The notes: generated from the letters alone by a model not told the origin. A stretch of DNA of 64,000 nucleotides from Gammaproteobacteria bacterium UBA2965 (GCA_002348385.1 DEBD01000028.1:1-64000), one strand, 5' to 3'. Positions 7,928-16,217 are shown, numbered from the stretch's first letter. Made by a program: numbers and translations.

Positions 7928-9007
7928 ATGCGCTTTCTAGAGGTCATCGGCGGTTGGGTCAACCGGCACTTTTCCAACGAAGAAGCCATCTACCTGGTGG
8001 TCATGCTGGTGGCCGCATTTGCTTTGCTGTTCATGCTTGGTGGGGTGCTGGCGCCGGTGCTCACCGGCCTGGTAGTGGCCTTTCTGCTGGTTGGGCTCGT
8101 GAAGCGGCTGGTGGACTTGGGCGTGCCGGAACTGGTGAGCGTGCATGTGGTGTTCATCCTGTTCCTGGGCGCCATGGTTGCGCTTGGGGTGTTTCTCATC
8201 CCACTGGTGTGGCAGCAGCTGCGTGCGATGGTAGTGGGGCTGCCGGGCGGCTTCGAGCAGGTACGTGATCTGCTGCTGAGTTTCGCCGAGCGCTACCCCG
8301 ACTTCGTTACCAGAACACAGGTGGACCAATGGCTATCTGGCCTTACCAACGACGTGGCGAATTTCAGCGGTACCCTCGTCAACACTTTGCTCAATGAAAT
8401 CCCGGAAGTGGTGGCGCTCATGCTGTATGCGGTGATCGTGCCGTTTTCGGTGTATTTCTTTTTGAAGGACCGTCGCAAGCTCATCGCCTGGTTCGTGTCT
8501 CTGCTGCCCAGCCAGCGCCCGCTGCTAAACAGCGTGGGCGACGAGATGAACGTGCAGCTTGCAAACTACGTGCGGGGCAAGTTCTTGGAGATCCTTATTG
8601 TAGGCTCCGTCACCTATGTCACCTTCACGCTGTTCGGCTTGAATTACGCTGCCTTGTTGGCCGTGCTGGTAGGGCTTTCGGTTCTGATACCGTTTATCGG
8701 TGCCGCGGTGGTGACCATTCCCGTGGCACTGGTGGCTACCGTGCAGTTTGGCTGGTCGCTCAGCTTCGCTGGTGTGTTCGGCGCGTATCTGGTGATTCAG
8801 TTTCTCGACGGCAACTTTCTGGTGCCGCTGCTGTTCTCAAATGCGGTCAACCTGCATCCCATCACCATCGTCTCGGCCGTTCTGGCGTTTGGCGGGTTAT
8901 GGGGCGTGTGGGGGGTGTTGTTCGCCATTCCTTTGGCCACCCTGATCAAGGCGATCTATACGGCCTGGCCGCGCCAGGACGACGAAGTGGTGGTTGAGAG
9001 CCCGTGA
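7928..9007 (+). CDS. perM: AI-2E/PerM-family membrane protein
   Basis: A 359-aa inner-membrane protein of the AI-2 exporter-like/PerM family. Several long hydrophobic segments are visible: paired helices at about residues 22-60, one near 72-90, a hydrophobic hairpin near 155-180 ending in FSVYFFLKDRR, and a C-terminal group near 210-330 containing GLSVLIPFIGAAVV and HPITIVSAVLAFGGLWGVWGV. Members have been linked to export of small molecules or ions; the substrate is not predictable. It starts immediately after the TusA-like stop. In Pseudomonas bcp and gcvR follow, but here dapA comes next. Confidence 0.9.
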   Translation: MRFLEVIGGWVNRHFSNEEAIYLVVMLVAAFALLFMLGGVLAPVLTGLVVAFLLVGLVKRLVDLGVPELVSVHVVFILFLGAMVALGVFLIPLVWQQLRAMVVGLPGGFEQVRDLLLSFAERYPDFVTRTQVDQWLSGLTNDVANFSGTLVNTLLNEIPEVVALMLYAVIVPFSVYFFLKDRRKLIAWFVSLLPSQRPLLNSVGDEMNVQLANYVRGKFLEILIVGSVTYVTFTLFGLNYAALLAVLVGLSVLIPFIGAAVVTIPVALVATVQFGWSLSFAGVFGAYLVIQFLDGNFLVPLLFSNAVNLHPITIVSAVLAFGGLWGVWGVLFAIPLATLIKAIYTAWPRQDDEVVVESP

Positions 9008-9031
9008 ACGGCTCAAGTACCATGCGCACTG

Positions 9032-9052
9032 CCCGTGCCGCGGTGGCGCGGG
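9032..9052 (+). terminator. stem-loop between perM and dapA
   Basis: CCCGTGCC (9032-9039) pairs with GGCGCGGG (9045-9052) over 8 bp with one G-U, closing a 5-nt loop. The following ATTCATTC is only weakly T-rich, so this is either a weak intrinsic terminator for perM or an element affecting dapA expression. It lies where bcp and gcvR sit in the Pseudomonas order. Confidence 0.4.
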
Positions 9053-9090
9053 ATTCATTCGTGACAATGGCTGTATGAGGGGGAAAGCAA

Positions 9091-9966
9091 ATGTTCAGCG
9101 GTAGCATCGTTGCCCTGATCACCCCAATGACGGCGTCGTTTGAGGTGGACTGGGACGCTCTGGTGGGGCTCATCGAGTGGCACCTGGAGCAGGGCACCAA
9201 CGGCATCGTGCCGGTGGGTACCACGGGCGAGTCGGCGACCCTGACCGTTCCCGAGCATTTGGAGGTGATTCGCCGCACGGTTGAGGTGGTGGGCGGGCGC
9301 GTGCCCGTCATAGCCGGTACCGGCGCCAATGCCACGGACGAAGCCATCCATCTCACCCGCGAAGCCAAATCCCTGGGGGCAGATGCCTCCCTCTCCGTTA
9401 CCCCCTACTACAACCGACCCACCCAGGAAGGCCTGTATCAGCACTACAAGGCCATTGCCGAGGCGGTGGACATTCCCATCGTTCTCTACAACGTGCCGCC
9501 CCGCACCGGCTGCGACATGAGCGCCGAGACGGTGGCGCGTCTGGCACCTGTCGCCAACATCGTGGCGGTGAAGGAAGCCTGCGGCGACTACAGCCGGGTG
9601 GGTGAGATCAAAGGCATGACGCCGGACGAATTCTGCGTGCTCTCCGGTGAAGACGGCCAGACGTTGAAGATGTTCGAGCTGGGTGCTGCGGGCTGCATCT
9701 CGGTTACCGCCAACGTGCTGCCCAAAAAGATGGCTGAGTTCTGTGCCGCCTATCTTTCCGGTGATCATGCACGTGCTCAGGCGCTGGATGCCGAGCTGCA
9801 GCCAATTCACGAGATACTCTTCGTGGAGTCGAGCCCGACGCCCACCAAGTGGGCCCTCTACCAGATGGGCAAGGTCGACCGCGGCATTCGCATGCCGCTG
9901 TTGGAACTCACCGCCGGCCACCGTGAGCAACTGGTGGCGCGGCTTAAGACTGTGGGGGCCCTGTAA
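9091..9966 (+). CDS. dapA: 4-hydroxy-tetrahydrodipicolinate synthase
   Basis: A 291-aa class I aldolase-type enzyme that condenses pyruvate with aspartate semialdehyde, the first committed step of diaminopimelate and lysine synthesis. The hallmark residues are visible: GTTGE at 43-47 (Thr44, Thr45), Tyr133 in VLYNVPPRTG with Arg138, and the Schiff-base Lys161 in VAVKEACGD. Length equals the family norm (about 292 aa). The ATG is preceded by AGGGGGAAAG. The TAA stop overlaps the ATG of bamC (TAATG), giving the conserved dapA-bamC operon. Confidence 0.97.
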   Translation: MFSGSIVALITPMTASFEVDWDALVGLIEWHLEQGTNGIVPVGTTGESATLTVPEHLEVIRRTVEVVGGRVPVIAGTGANATDEAIHLTREAKSLGADASLSVTPYYNRPTQEGLYQHYKAIAEAVDIPIVLYNVPPRTGCDMSAETVARLAPVANIVAVKEACGDYSRVGEIKGMTPDEFCVLSGEDGQTLKMFELGAAGCISVTANVLPKKMAEFCAAYLSGDHARAQALDAELQPIHEILFVESSPTPTKWALYQMGKVDRGIRMPLLELTAGHREQLVARLKTVGAL

Positions 9967-11078
9967 TGCGCGTATGGATCTCCGCTGGCACCTTGTTCGT
10001 GCTGGCAGCCTGTTCGGGGTTCAACGACGACGAGGGCATGTTCGTCAACAAGGCCGACGACTACCTGGACGCGACGGAGCGCCATGGCCTCGTCATCCCG
10101 GAAGACCTGGACCCGTTTCGAGTGCAGGACCCGTTCCCCATTCCATCCAGTCCCGTGCAGAGCAATCCGGAGTTCTACCCCGGCCGGCCGCCGCAGCCCA
10201 GCGCCCTGTATGCCAACGACAACCGCGACGAAGTGCGCCTGCAGCGGCTGGGAGGACGGGTATGGCTCGCGGTGCCTGAGTCTCCTGATACCGTCTGGCC
10301 CAAGATCAAGCAGTTTCTGGCGGAAAACGGCGTGAACGTAGTGCGCGAGGTAGGCCGGGACGGCCGCCTGGACAGTGAGTGGATGATTATCGAGAACACC
10401 ACGTACCGGGACGTCGTCCGCATGACGCTGCGCGATGAGCGAGACGCGGCTGCGGTTTCGGAGGGGCGCGATCGCATCATGATCCGCGTTGAGCGAGGCA
10501 TGCGCGAACGCACCGCCGAGGTGCATCTGCGACACGAAAACGACGCTGACGGCATGGATGACCCTTCGCGGCCGTTCAACAGCATCGTTTCGGACATCGT
10601 CACCGTCGAGCGCGAAATGCTTAATGAAATCGGAGCCTACATCGCGGCCAAGGTGGCGGAGCAGACCGTCTCCATGGTCGCCCAGGAAATCCGCTCCGGC
10701 GCCAAGTCCGAAGTGATCCGCAATCCGGACGGTGTGCCCACCCTGCAGCTGTACCTGGATTCGGAGCGCGCATGGGCAGCCATCGGGCAAGCGCTCAACC
10801 GTGCCGAGGTGGATGTGACCAATCAGGATCGCGGTGAAGGCAAGTACTATGTAGTGATCTCGGACTCGTTCCTTGCAGGCGAGCGCAGAGGCTTCTTCAA
10901 GCGACTGTTCTCAGGCCGTGGCAAAAACAAAAAGAAAACTGCCGACAACCTGCAGGTGGCCCTGTCGCAAAGCGACGAGCGCACCTTCTCTGTGGTGATC
11001 CTGGATGAGAACGCCCGCCACATCGACCGCGAGCTGAGTCAGGAACTGCTGACCATGATTCGCGAGTTCGCCAGTTGA
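9966..11078 (+). CDS. bamC: outer membrane assembly lipoprotein BamC
   Basis: A 370-aa lipoprotein of the BAM complex, which folds beta-barrel proteins into the outer membrane. The signal peptide ends in the lipobox LAAC (Cys16), followed by a long extended N-terminal segment (about 17-95) corresponding to the unstructured lasso that binds BamD. Two helix-grip domains follow: the first from VWLAVPESPDTVWPKIKQFL at about 100, the second from LQLYLDSERAWAAIGQALNR at about 265. The C-terminal domain carries a basic stretch (GRGKNKKKTADN). It overlaps dapA by one base, and its stop overlaps the next gene's TTG start. Confidence 0.93.
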   Translation: MRVWISAGTLFVLAACSGFNDDEGMFVNKADDYLDATERHGLVIPEDLDPFRVQDPFPIPSSPVQSNPEFYPGRPPQPSALYANDNRDEVRLQRLGGRVWLAVPESPDTVWPKIKQFLAENGVNVVREVGRDGRLDSEWMIIENTTYRDVVRMTLRDERDAAAVSEGRDRIMIRVERGMRERTAEVHLRHENDADGMDDPSRPFNSIVSDIVTVEREMLNEIGAYIAAKVAEQTVSMVAQEIRSGAKSEVIRNPDGVPTLQLYLDSERAWAAIGQALNRAEVDVTNQDRGEGKYYVVISDSFLAGERRGFFKRLFSGRGKNKKKTADNLQVALSQSDERTFSVVILDENARHIDRELSQELLTMIREFAS

Positions 11079-11884
11079 CCGCATTCGCGTCGCTGGGAAG
11101 CGGTAGCCGTGGCAACGGCACATTAGCCGACATCGGTGGAGAGCTCATTCTTGTAGACTGTGGCTTCACCCTAAAACAAGCCGAAGCACGGCTTCGCCGC
11201 CTTGACGTGCGCCCCGGCGATCTGAGCGCCATTCTGGTAACGCACGAGCATTCTGACCATATCGCCGGGGTTGCGGCACTGAGCCACAAATACGCTGTGC
11301 CCGTGTACGCTTCGTTCGGCACGCTGAAAGCTGCGCGCCAGGAGGTGGTCGGCTGCCCCATCAACTCGCACAAGGTATTTCAGATAGGTGAGGTTGCCGT
11401 GGAGCCGGTGGTGGTTCCCCACGATGCGCGAGAGCCCACCCAGTTCGTTTTTCAACATGGCAACACGCGCATAGGCGTGATCTCGGACCTCGGCCAGGTA
11501 ACACCGTTCGTGTCCAAGCAGTACCAGGGTTGTAGCGGCCTCATGATGGAAAGCAACCACGACCGCGCCATGCTGATGCGCGGCCGCTACCCGGAGAGTA
11601 TCAAGCGCCGCATAGCCGGCGACCTCGGGCACCTGTCCAACGAGCAGGCGGCCGGCTTTCTGGAGCTGGTGAAGAATCCTGGCTTGCGCGTGGTGGTTGG
11701 CCACGTAAGCGAGCAGAATAACCACCCCGAGCATCTGGAGCGTACATTCGCGCCTTATGCCGACCAGGTGGCTGAGCTGCGCTATGCAACCCAGGGCGCG
11801 GGCATAGACTGGATGTCGCTGCCGGAGCGGGGCAGTGCGAACGATACACACGGAGAGGTGCCGGAGCTGGCCGAACGGGCTTGA
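11075..11884 (+). CDS. MBL-fold metallo-hydrolase, last gene of the bamC block
   Basis: A 269-aa metallo-beta-lactamase-fold hydrolase resembling YycJ/WalJ-type proteins. The metal site THEHSDH lies at residues 56-62; later ligands fit VVPHDAREP and VGHVSEQNN. The TTG start overlaps the bamC TGA (TTGA), so translation is coupled. The corresponding gene follows bamC in Pseudomonas. Its 3' end is odd: the last 33 nt, encoding the residues GEVPELAERA and the stop, lie inside the tRNA-Ser gene, so the natural C terminus may have been replaced when the tRNA came to lie here. The substrate is unknown. Confidence 0.87.
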   Translation: MTAFASLGSGSRGNGTLADIGGELILVDCGFTLKQAEARLRRLDVRPGDLSAILVTHEHSDHIAGVAALSHKYAVPVYASFGTLKAARQEVVGCPINSHKVFQIGEVAVEPVVVPHDAREPTQFVFQHGNTRIGVISDLGQVTPFVSKQYQGCSGLMMESNHDRAMLMRGRYPESIKRRIAGDLGHLSNEQAAGFLELVKNPGLRVVVGHVSEQNNHPEHLERTFAPYADQVAELRYATQGAGIDWMSLPERGSANDTHGEVPELAERA

Positions 11885-11942
11885 CTCGAAATCAAGTGAC
11901 CTCGCAAGGGGTCCGTGGGTTCGAATCCCACCCTCTCCGCCA
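11852..11942 (+). tRNA. tRNA-Ser (anticodon CGA)
   Basis: A 91-nt class II tRNA. The acceptor stem GGAGAGG (11852-11858) pairs with CCTCTCC (11932-11938), followed by discriminator G and an encoded CCA. The anticodon loop CTCGAAA gives CGA, reading UCG serine codons. A long variable arm and the T arm GTGGGTTCGAATCCCAC are present. The gene overlaps the 3' end of the preceding CDS by 33 nt on the same strand. No integrase gene or second copy of the tRNA 3' end was found downstream in this window. Confidence 0.96.
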
Positions 11943-12256
11943 AGTTATCCAATAAACTATCTAACAAACAAGCGGCCGCTGCGCGAATTCGCGCCGCACT
12001 AGCGGGCCACTAAGTCTGTCCGTGTATTTCACCCCCAGAATCTCAGGCTTTCTTGGCCGAATTGGCGTAAGATCTGAGGCGTTAAGGATCCCGGCTCCGA
12101 TTTTTCTTCCGAGTTTCGACTCTGTCCGCACTTCGGTGATCGCTTTTAACACCTAATCGTCGACATTGGCGTTGACGAACATTCACACCCGCGCTGATTG
12201 ATTAAACCAGGGAATAAGTGCGTTTGCGCTCGAAACAACGAGCATGGAGACAGTTA
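11943..12256. other. intergenic region after tRNA-Ser
   Basis: No gene is seen here. A perfect 14-nt palindrome, GCGCGAATTCGCGC, lies at 11981-11994, and GCGGC at 11972-11976 can pair with GCCGC at 11993-11997, but no T-run follows, so a terminator is only possible. The right end must contain the promoter and leader of the RRM gene; no clear -10/-35 pair could be chosen. Confidence 0.5.
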
Positions 12257-12517
12257 ATGAAACTATACGTAGGCAACTTGCCGTGGAGCACGACCGATGC
12301 CGATCTGGAGGAAATGTTCGGCGCAGTCGGTCCTGTCACGTCCGCCAGCGTCGTCAAAGATAGAGACACCGGCCGCTCGCGGGGCTTCGGTTTCGTCGAG
12401 ATGGAGAGCGCTGATGCAAAGCGCGCCATTGCCGAACTGAACGGTCATACGCTTGAATCACGGCAGTTGAAAGTCGACCAGGCTACCGACAAGCCAAAGC
12501 GCTCGAGCAGATTCTAG
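12257..12517 (+). CDS. single-domain RRM RNA-binding protein
   Basis: An 86-aa protein made of one RNA recognition motif and a short basic tail. RNP2 is LYVGNL (residues 3-8) and RNP1 is RGFGFVEM (about 40-47). The start is the ATG at 12257, with GGAGA 6 nt upstream; an in-frame extension from 12218 is not needed. Bacterial RRM proteins of this type are often cold- or growth-regulated and bind RNA in the cytoplasm. It is followed by a small basic ORF and a sigma factor gene on the same strand, 22 nt and about 180 nt away. A truncated paralogue lies at 28571-28801. Confidence 0.92.
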   Translation: MKLYVGNLPWSTTDADLEEMFGAVGPVTSASVVKDRDTGRSRGFGFVEMESADAKRAIAELNGHTLESRQLKVDQATDKPKRSSRF

Positions 12518-12539
12518 CCTCGAAAGGAGGGCCGGAACC

Positions 12540-12716
12540 TTGCGAAAGCCGAACTATTCAGCTGAGAAACGCAGACGACAACTCGCCAAGCAAGCCAAGC
12601 GCGAAGCGAAACGCCAACGCAAGCAGGCTGAACGCCAATCGTCGCATTCTCCGGCGCCGGAGGACGATTCGGAGGTGAAACCCAGCGAGTTGAGTGACCC
12701 CGGAGCGAACGGATGA
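12540..12716 (+). CDS. small basic protein of the KPNY family, unknown function
   Basis: A 58-aa ORF beginning MRKPNYSAEKRRRQLAKQAK, rich in Lys/Arg/Gln for its first 33 residues and acidic (PEDDSEVKPSE) toward the end. The TTG start has AAGGAGG with good spacing (about 9 nt). I recognise similar small proteins beginning K-P-N-Y-x-x-E-K-R in many proteobacteria, often near RRM genes; no function is established to my knowledge. The basic half suggests RNA or ribosome contact, which is inference. Its last 23 nt overlap the GTG start of the sigma factor gene. Confidence 0.7.
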   Translation: MRKPNYSAEKRRRQLAKQAKREAKRQRKQAERQSSHSPAPEDDSEVKPSELSDPGANG

Positions 12717-14490
12717 TCCGCCGAGCGCCGCTCCGTTGAAAGAGCTCATACGCAAAGGTAAACAGCAAGGCTATCTGACCTTCGCCGAGGTCAACGATCA
12801 CCTACCGACCAATATCTCCGATCCGGAGCAGATAGAAGAGATCATCCGCATGATCAACGACATGGGCATCGAGGTGCACGAAGTGGCACCCGCGGCCGAG
12901 GAGTTGTTGAACAACGACGAAAGCGAAGACGAACTAGCTGTCGCAGAGGCCACGGCCGCGCTCGCGGATGCTGGGGCCGAACCAGGCCGAACCGTGGATC
13001 CGGTTCGCATGTACATGCGCGAGATGGGCAGGCTTCAGCTCCTCACTCGTGAGGGCGAGGTCGCGATCGCGAAGCGCATCGAGGAAGGCATGAGCGAGGC
13101 GCTGGCCGCCGCTGCGCAATTCCCACAAGGGGTACAGCATCTCCTCGACGACTACGACCGTGCAATTGCGAAGGGCAAACTAACGGACGTACTGGTCGGT
13201 TATCTCGATCCGGTTGAAGGAATCCCGCTACCTCCCAAGCCTAACGCTGACAACAACACTGAAGAGGAAAACAAAGGCCTCGACCCGGTCGAAGCAAGCC
13301 GCCGCTTTACCGCGCTTCGTCGAGCGTATCAGCAGGCTAAGAATCCCATCGCCGGAGAGGGGCCGGCACCTTGTGCGGTGCAGGGCAATCTACAATCCTA
13401 TAGTGAGCTACTCTCCTCACTTAAGCTCGCGCCAAGTCATTACCACGCGCTGGTGGATACCGGCCGAGATGTGATTGAACAGGTGCGTACCCACGAGCGG
13501 GCGATCATGTCCTGCTGCGTGCAAAACGCTGGAATGCCGCGGGAGCTTTTTTTGAAGGAGTTTCCAGGAAACGAGACGTCGATTGCCTGGCTAAATCGGC
13601 ATATCAAAGGTCAGCACGAGTACAGCGCCGCACTCGGCGCCGAGAAGCCGGCGATTCAGCGCATTCAGAAGCAGTTGAAGGTGGTCACCCAGGCTACGGG
13701 ACGATCGGCTGGTGAAACCCGAGAGATCGGCCGGCGTATGGCGCTTGGCGAAGCGAAGATGAACCGGGCAAAAAAGGAAATGGTCGAGGCCAACCTCCGC
13801 CTGGTCATTTCCATCGCCAAAAAATACACAAATCGTGGGTTGAGTTTTCTCGACCTGATTCAAGAAGGCAACACCGGGCTCATGCGGGCGGTGGACAAGT
13901 TCGAGTACCGCCGCGGTTACAAATTCTCAACCTACGCAACCTGGTGGATTCGCCAAGCCATCAGCCGAGCCGTCGCCGATCAGGCGCGCACAATCAGAGT
14001 TCCGGTGCATATGATTGAGCTCATCAACAAACTCAATCGCGCTACACGTCAGCTGGTTCAGGAACTTGGCCGCGAGCCAACGCCTGCCGAGATCGGCACT
14101 CTTATGGCGCTATCCGAAGAGCGGGTCACTCGGGTTCAGAAAATCTCCAAACATACCCTTTCTCTAGAGATCCCTGTCGGGGAGGATGACGAGCAGCATC
14201 TAGGTGATCTAATCGAAGATGTAGAGAGCGCGTCTCCCGTGGACCTCGCATCGAGCGGCCGCCTGAAGGAGGCAATGCGCGAGATTCTGGGTGGTTTGAC
14301 CTCACGCGAAGCCAAAATACTGCGCATGCGCTTCGGGATCGATATGAATACGGATCACACGCTCGAGGAAGTTGGACGGCAGTTCAACGTCACGCGCGAG
14401 CGCATTCGCCAGATCGAGGCGAAGGCGCTGCGAAAACTCCGGCACCCGAACGTATCGGGACAGCTACATAGTTTCCTTCAGGAAGATTAG
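12694..14490 (+). CDS. rpoD: RpoD-type primary sigma-70 factor
   Basis: A 598-aa sigma factor with all RpoD regions. Region 1.1 contains LIRKGKQQGYLTFAEVNDHL (about 18-40); region 1.2 contains DPVRMYMREMGRLQLL; a non-conserved region spans about 140-360. Region 2 starts at about 365 with NLRLVISIAKKYTNRGLSF and includes FSTYATWWIRQAI. Region 4 (about 536-598) contains LEEVGRQFNVTRERIRQIEAKALRKLRHP. It could serve as the housekeeping sigma, but it is not in the usual rpsU-dnaG-rpoD context: it follows an RRM gene and a small basic ORF, which raises the possibility of a second RpoD paralogue. The GTG start at 12694 overlaps the upstream ORF and has no close Shine-Dalgarno; an in-frame TTG at 12736 is an alternative. 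Confidence 0.93.
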   Translation: MTPERTDDPPSAAPLKELIRKGKQQGYLTFAEVNDHLPTNISDPEQIEEIIRMINDMGIEVHEVAPAAEELLNNDESEDELAVAEATAALADAGAEPGRTVDPVRMYMREMGRLQLLTREGEVAIAKRIEEGMSEALAAAAQFPQGVQHLLDDYDRAIAKGKLTDVLVGYLDPVEGIPLPPKPNADNNTEEENKGLDPVEASRRFTALRRAYQQAKNPIAGEGPAPCAVQGNLQSYSELLSSLKLAPSHYHALVDTGRDVIEQVRTHERAIMSCCVQNAGMPRELFLKEFPGNETSIAWLNRHIKGQHEYSAALGAEKPAIQRIQKQLKVVTQATGRSAGETREIGRRMALGEAKMNRAKKEMVEANLRLVISIAKKYTNRGLSFLDLIQEGNTGLMRAVDKFEYRRGYKFSTYATWWIRQAISRAVADQARTIRVPVHMIELINKLNRATRQLVQELGREPTPAEIGTLMALSEERVTRVQKISKHTLSLEIPVGEDDEQHLGDLIEDVESASPVDLASSGRLKEAMREILGGLTSREAKILRMRFGIDMNTDHTLEEVGRQFNVTRERIRQIEAKALRKLRHPNVSGQLHSFLQED

Positions 14491-14660
14491 GAGTGGCGCA
14501 ATCGTGTCATCCACAAACGGTGACTGTTTAGTAACGGTACATTTAATCATTCCCTAATCCCCTGAGCAGCGCCGTCCAAGAGGCTGATTACAGAGAAATG
14601 TACCTGGCCCCAATGTGGTCTCACCAGAAACCGAAATGACCTAGTTGTACCCATTTTAGG

Positions 14661-14679
14661 TGCGCGCCTGAGTATCTCT
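14661..14679 (+). repeat. 19-nt intergenic repeat, copy 1
   Basis: TGCGCGCCTGAGTATCTCT lies in the non-coding DNA just beyond the 3' end of the P450 gene. A copy differing at one position lies at 17084-17102, also just beyond a 3' end. The flanks of the two copies are not alike. Confidence 0.45.
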
Positions 14680-14703
14680 AGGGCGACGCATAATGCCCGC
14701 CGG

Positions 14704-15855
14704 CTACATTGCGCTGAGTTTTAGCCAGAGATGGTGATAACCGCGCAGCATCGATGAGTGAGTGCGTTCATTCTCGTGCTCTAGGGCGTGCTCTATGCTC
14801 GCAAATCGCTTTAACATGCCGAGCAACGCATATTTTGCCTCCATGCGCGCCAGCGGTGCGCCGATGCAGAAATGGATGCCGTGGCCAAACGTGTGATGGT
14901 CGCTGCGCGGGCGGTCCAGGCGGAACGTGTCGGGATCGTCGTAGTGGTCCGCGTCGCGATTGGCGGAACCCAGCACAGTGTAGACGGCTTCCCCCTTGGC
15001 CACCCTCTGACCGTGAAACTTGGCGTCAGAGAGTGCGATGCGGCTGATCCAATGTACCGGTGAGTCGAAGCGTAGGCACTCCTCCACGGCCGCTTCGATC
15101 TTGCCAGGATCCGCGCGCAGCGCCTCCCAGACCTCGGGGTGATCGGCGACGTAGTGCAACAGGTTGCTGAGGAGATTGGTCGTTGTCTCGTTGCCTGCGA
15201 TCAGCAGTAGCTGACAGTAGCCGACGATCACCTCTTCGGTGAGGCCCTCGCCGTCAATATCTGCAGCGACCACCTTGCTGATGAGGTCCTCGCCTGGGTT
15301 TTCCCGTCGCTTGGGAATCTCACCCCGAAAGAAGTCCATCATCTCCAGAATATCCGGCATCCGCTCCTCCATGGTTTTTGCGGTGCCTGTGGCGGTGAGA
15401 CTGTCGGACCAGCGTTTGAAGTCGTCTTTGCGCTCGAAGGGAATACCTAGGAAATGGGAGATGAGCGCGACAGGGAGTGGAATGGTGAGGCATTCGGCAA
15501 TGTCTACTGGCTCGTCGGTGTCGATGTCGTCCAGCAGCTGCTCTACCACGGCCATGAGGTCGCTTTCGATGGCTTTCATCACCCGCGATGTAAACGAACG
15601 GTTGACGATGGCGCGCAGCGAGGTGTGACGTGGCGGATCGTCGTGTAGGAGAGGCAACGCCAGTGTGCCTTGTGATCTGCTGGCATCCAACTGGGAGGAA
15701 TAGTTTTCAGGGTCCTTCAAAACGCTGCGCACATCTTCGTAGCGCGAAAGAACCCAACCCTGGACGTCGTCGGCCCACCAGATCGGGCGCTCGGCACGCC
15801 ATTGGGCGTAGATCGGGTAAGGATTCGCGATGAATTCAAGCTCTTGGAAGTTCAT
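14704..15855 (-). CDS. cytochrome P450
   Basis: A 383-aa soluble bacterial class I P450 monooxygenase. The I-helix oxygen-activation motif is LLIAGNETTTN, the ExxR of the K helix is in AAVEECLRFDSP, and the haem-binding loop FGHGIHFCIGAPLARME places the thiolate ligand at Cys330. It lacks an N-terminal membrane anchor. No ferredoxin or ferredoxin reductase gene lies nearby, so it must use redox partners encoded elsewhere. The substrate is unknown; in this lipid-catabolic context a fatty acid, terpene or steroid is plausible. A small same-strand ORF lies 94 nt upstream. Confidence 0.95.
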   Translation of the reverse strand: MNFQELEFIANPYPIYAQWRAERPIWWADDVQGWVLSRYEDVRSVLKDPENYSSQLDASRSQGTLALPLLHDDPPRHTSLRAIVNRSFTSRVMKAIESDLMAVVEQLLDDIDTDEPVDIAECLTIPLPVALISHFLGIPFERKDDFKRWSDSLTATGTAKTMEERMPDILEMMDFFRGEIPKRRENPGEDLISKVVAADIDGEGLTEEVIVGYCQLLLIAGNETTTNLLSNLLHYVADHPEVWEALRADPGKIEAAVEECLRFDSPVHWISRIALSDAKFHGQRVAKGEAVYTVLGSANRDADHYDDPDTFRLDRPRSDHHTFGHGIHFCIGAPLARMEAKYALLGMLKRFASIEHALEHENERTHSSMLRGYHHLWLKLSAM

Positions 15856-15949
15856 GGAAGCTTTCTCCCGGAGTACCGAGTCAGGTTACTACCGAACTAT
15901 TGCGAGAGTCCGCGCTCGGTGCGGCCTCGCTTCTGAAAATTCAGTGGCT

Positions 15950-16165
15950 TTAACTTTCCTTGGCATGCAGCAGTTCGAGAATCTCGACGAACCAGAGACC
16001 GTCAAGAATTGAATGCCAGGCCGGCTCCCGCCCACAGTGCCATAGTTGGAAATGTGTTGGCTCCCATGCTAACACCAGATTAGCGGTGTCTGTAACTGCC
16101 TGAAAGCTGCCCATTGCTCTTTTTAGGCTCGGGCCGTTGGGTGCTGCGGCGCCTGCGGCAGACAT
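15950..16165 (-). CDS. small hypothetical protein upstream of the P450
   Basis: A 71-aa ORF beginning MSAAGAAAPNGPSLKRAMGS and rich in Trp, Leu and His toward the end (WEPTHFQLWHCG, LWFVEILELLH). The ATG is preceded by GAAGGGAA at good spacing, and the gene is co-oriented with the P450. No family is recognised and it could be spurious. Confidence 0.35.
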   Translation of the reverse strand: MSAAGAAAPNGPSLKRAMGSFQAVTDTANLVLAWEPTHFQLWHCGREPAWHSILDGLWFVEILELLHAKES

Positions 16166-16217
16166 GCGTAATTCCCTTCGCTAGGCTAGCCTCTGTGGCT
16201 GTAATGAGGACGAGACA

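Noticed and set aside
9055..9930. 291-codon frame antisense to dapA
   Set aside because: dapA is certain from its active-site residues; the antisense frame has only composition typical of a mirror frame.
11918..11942. tRNA 3' end as an attachment site of an integrated element
   Set aside because: I found no direct repeat of this segment further along the window and no integrase gene, so an att site is not supported here.
11981..11994. Perfect palindrome GCGCGAATTCGCGC after tRNA-Ser
   Set aside because: As a terminator it lacks a T-run, and as an operator it has no known match; a GC-rich palindrome of this size can arise by chance.
15830..16012. 60-codon plus-strand ORF overlapping the start of the P450 gene
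   Set aside because: It runs antisense to the P450 start and to its probable upstream gene, with no domain.
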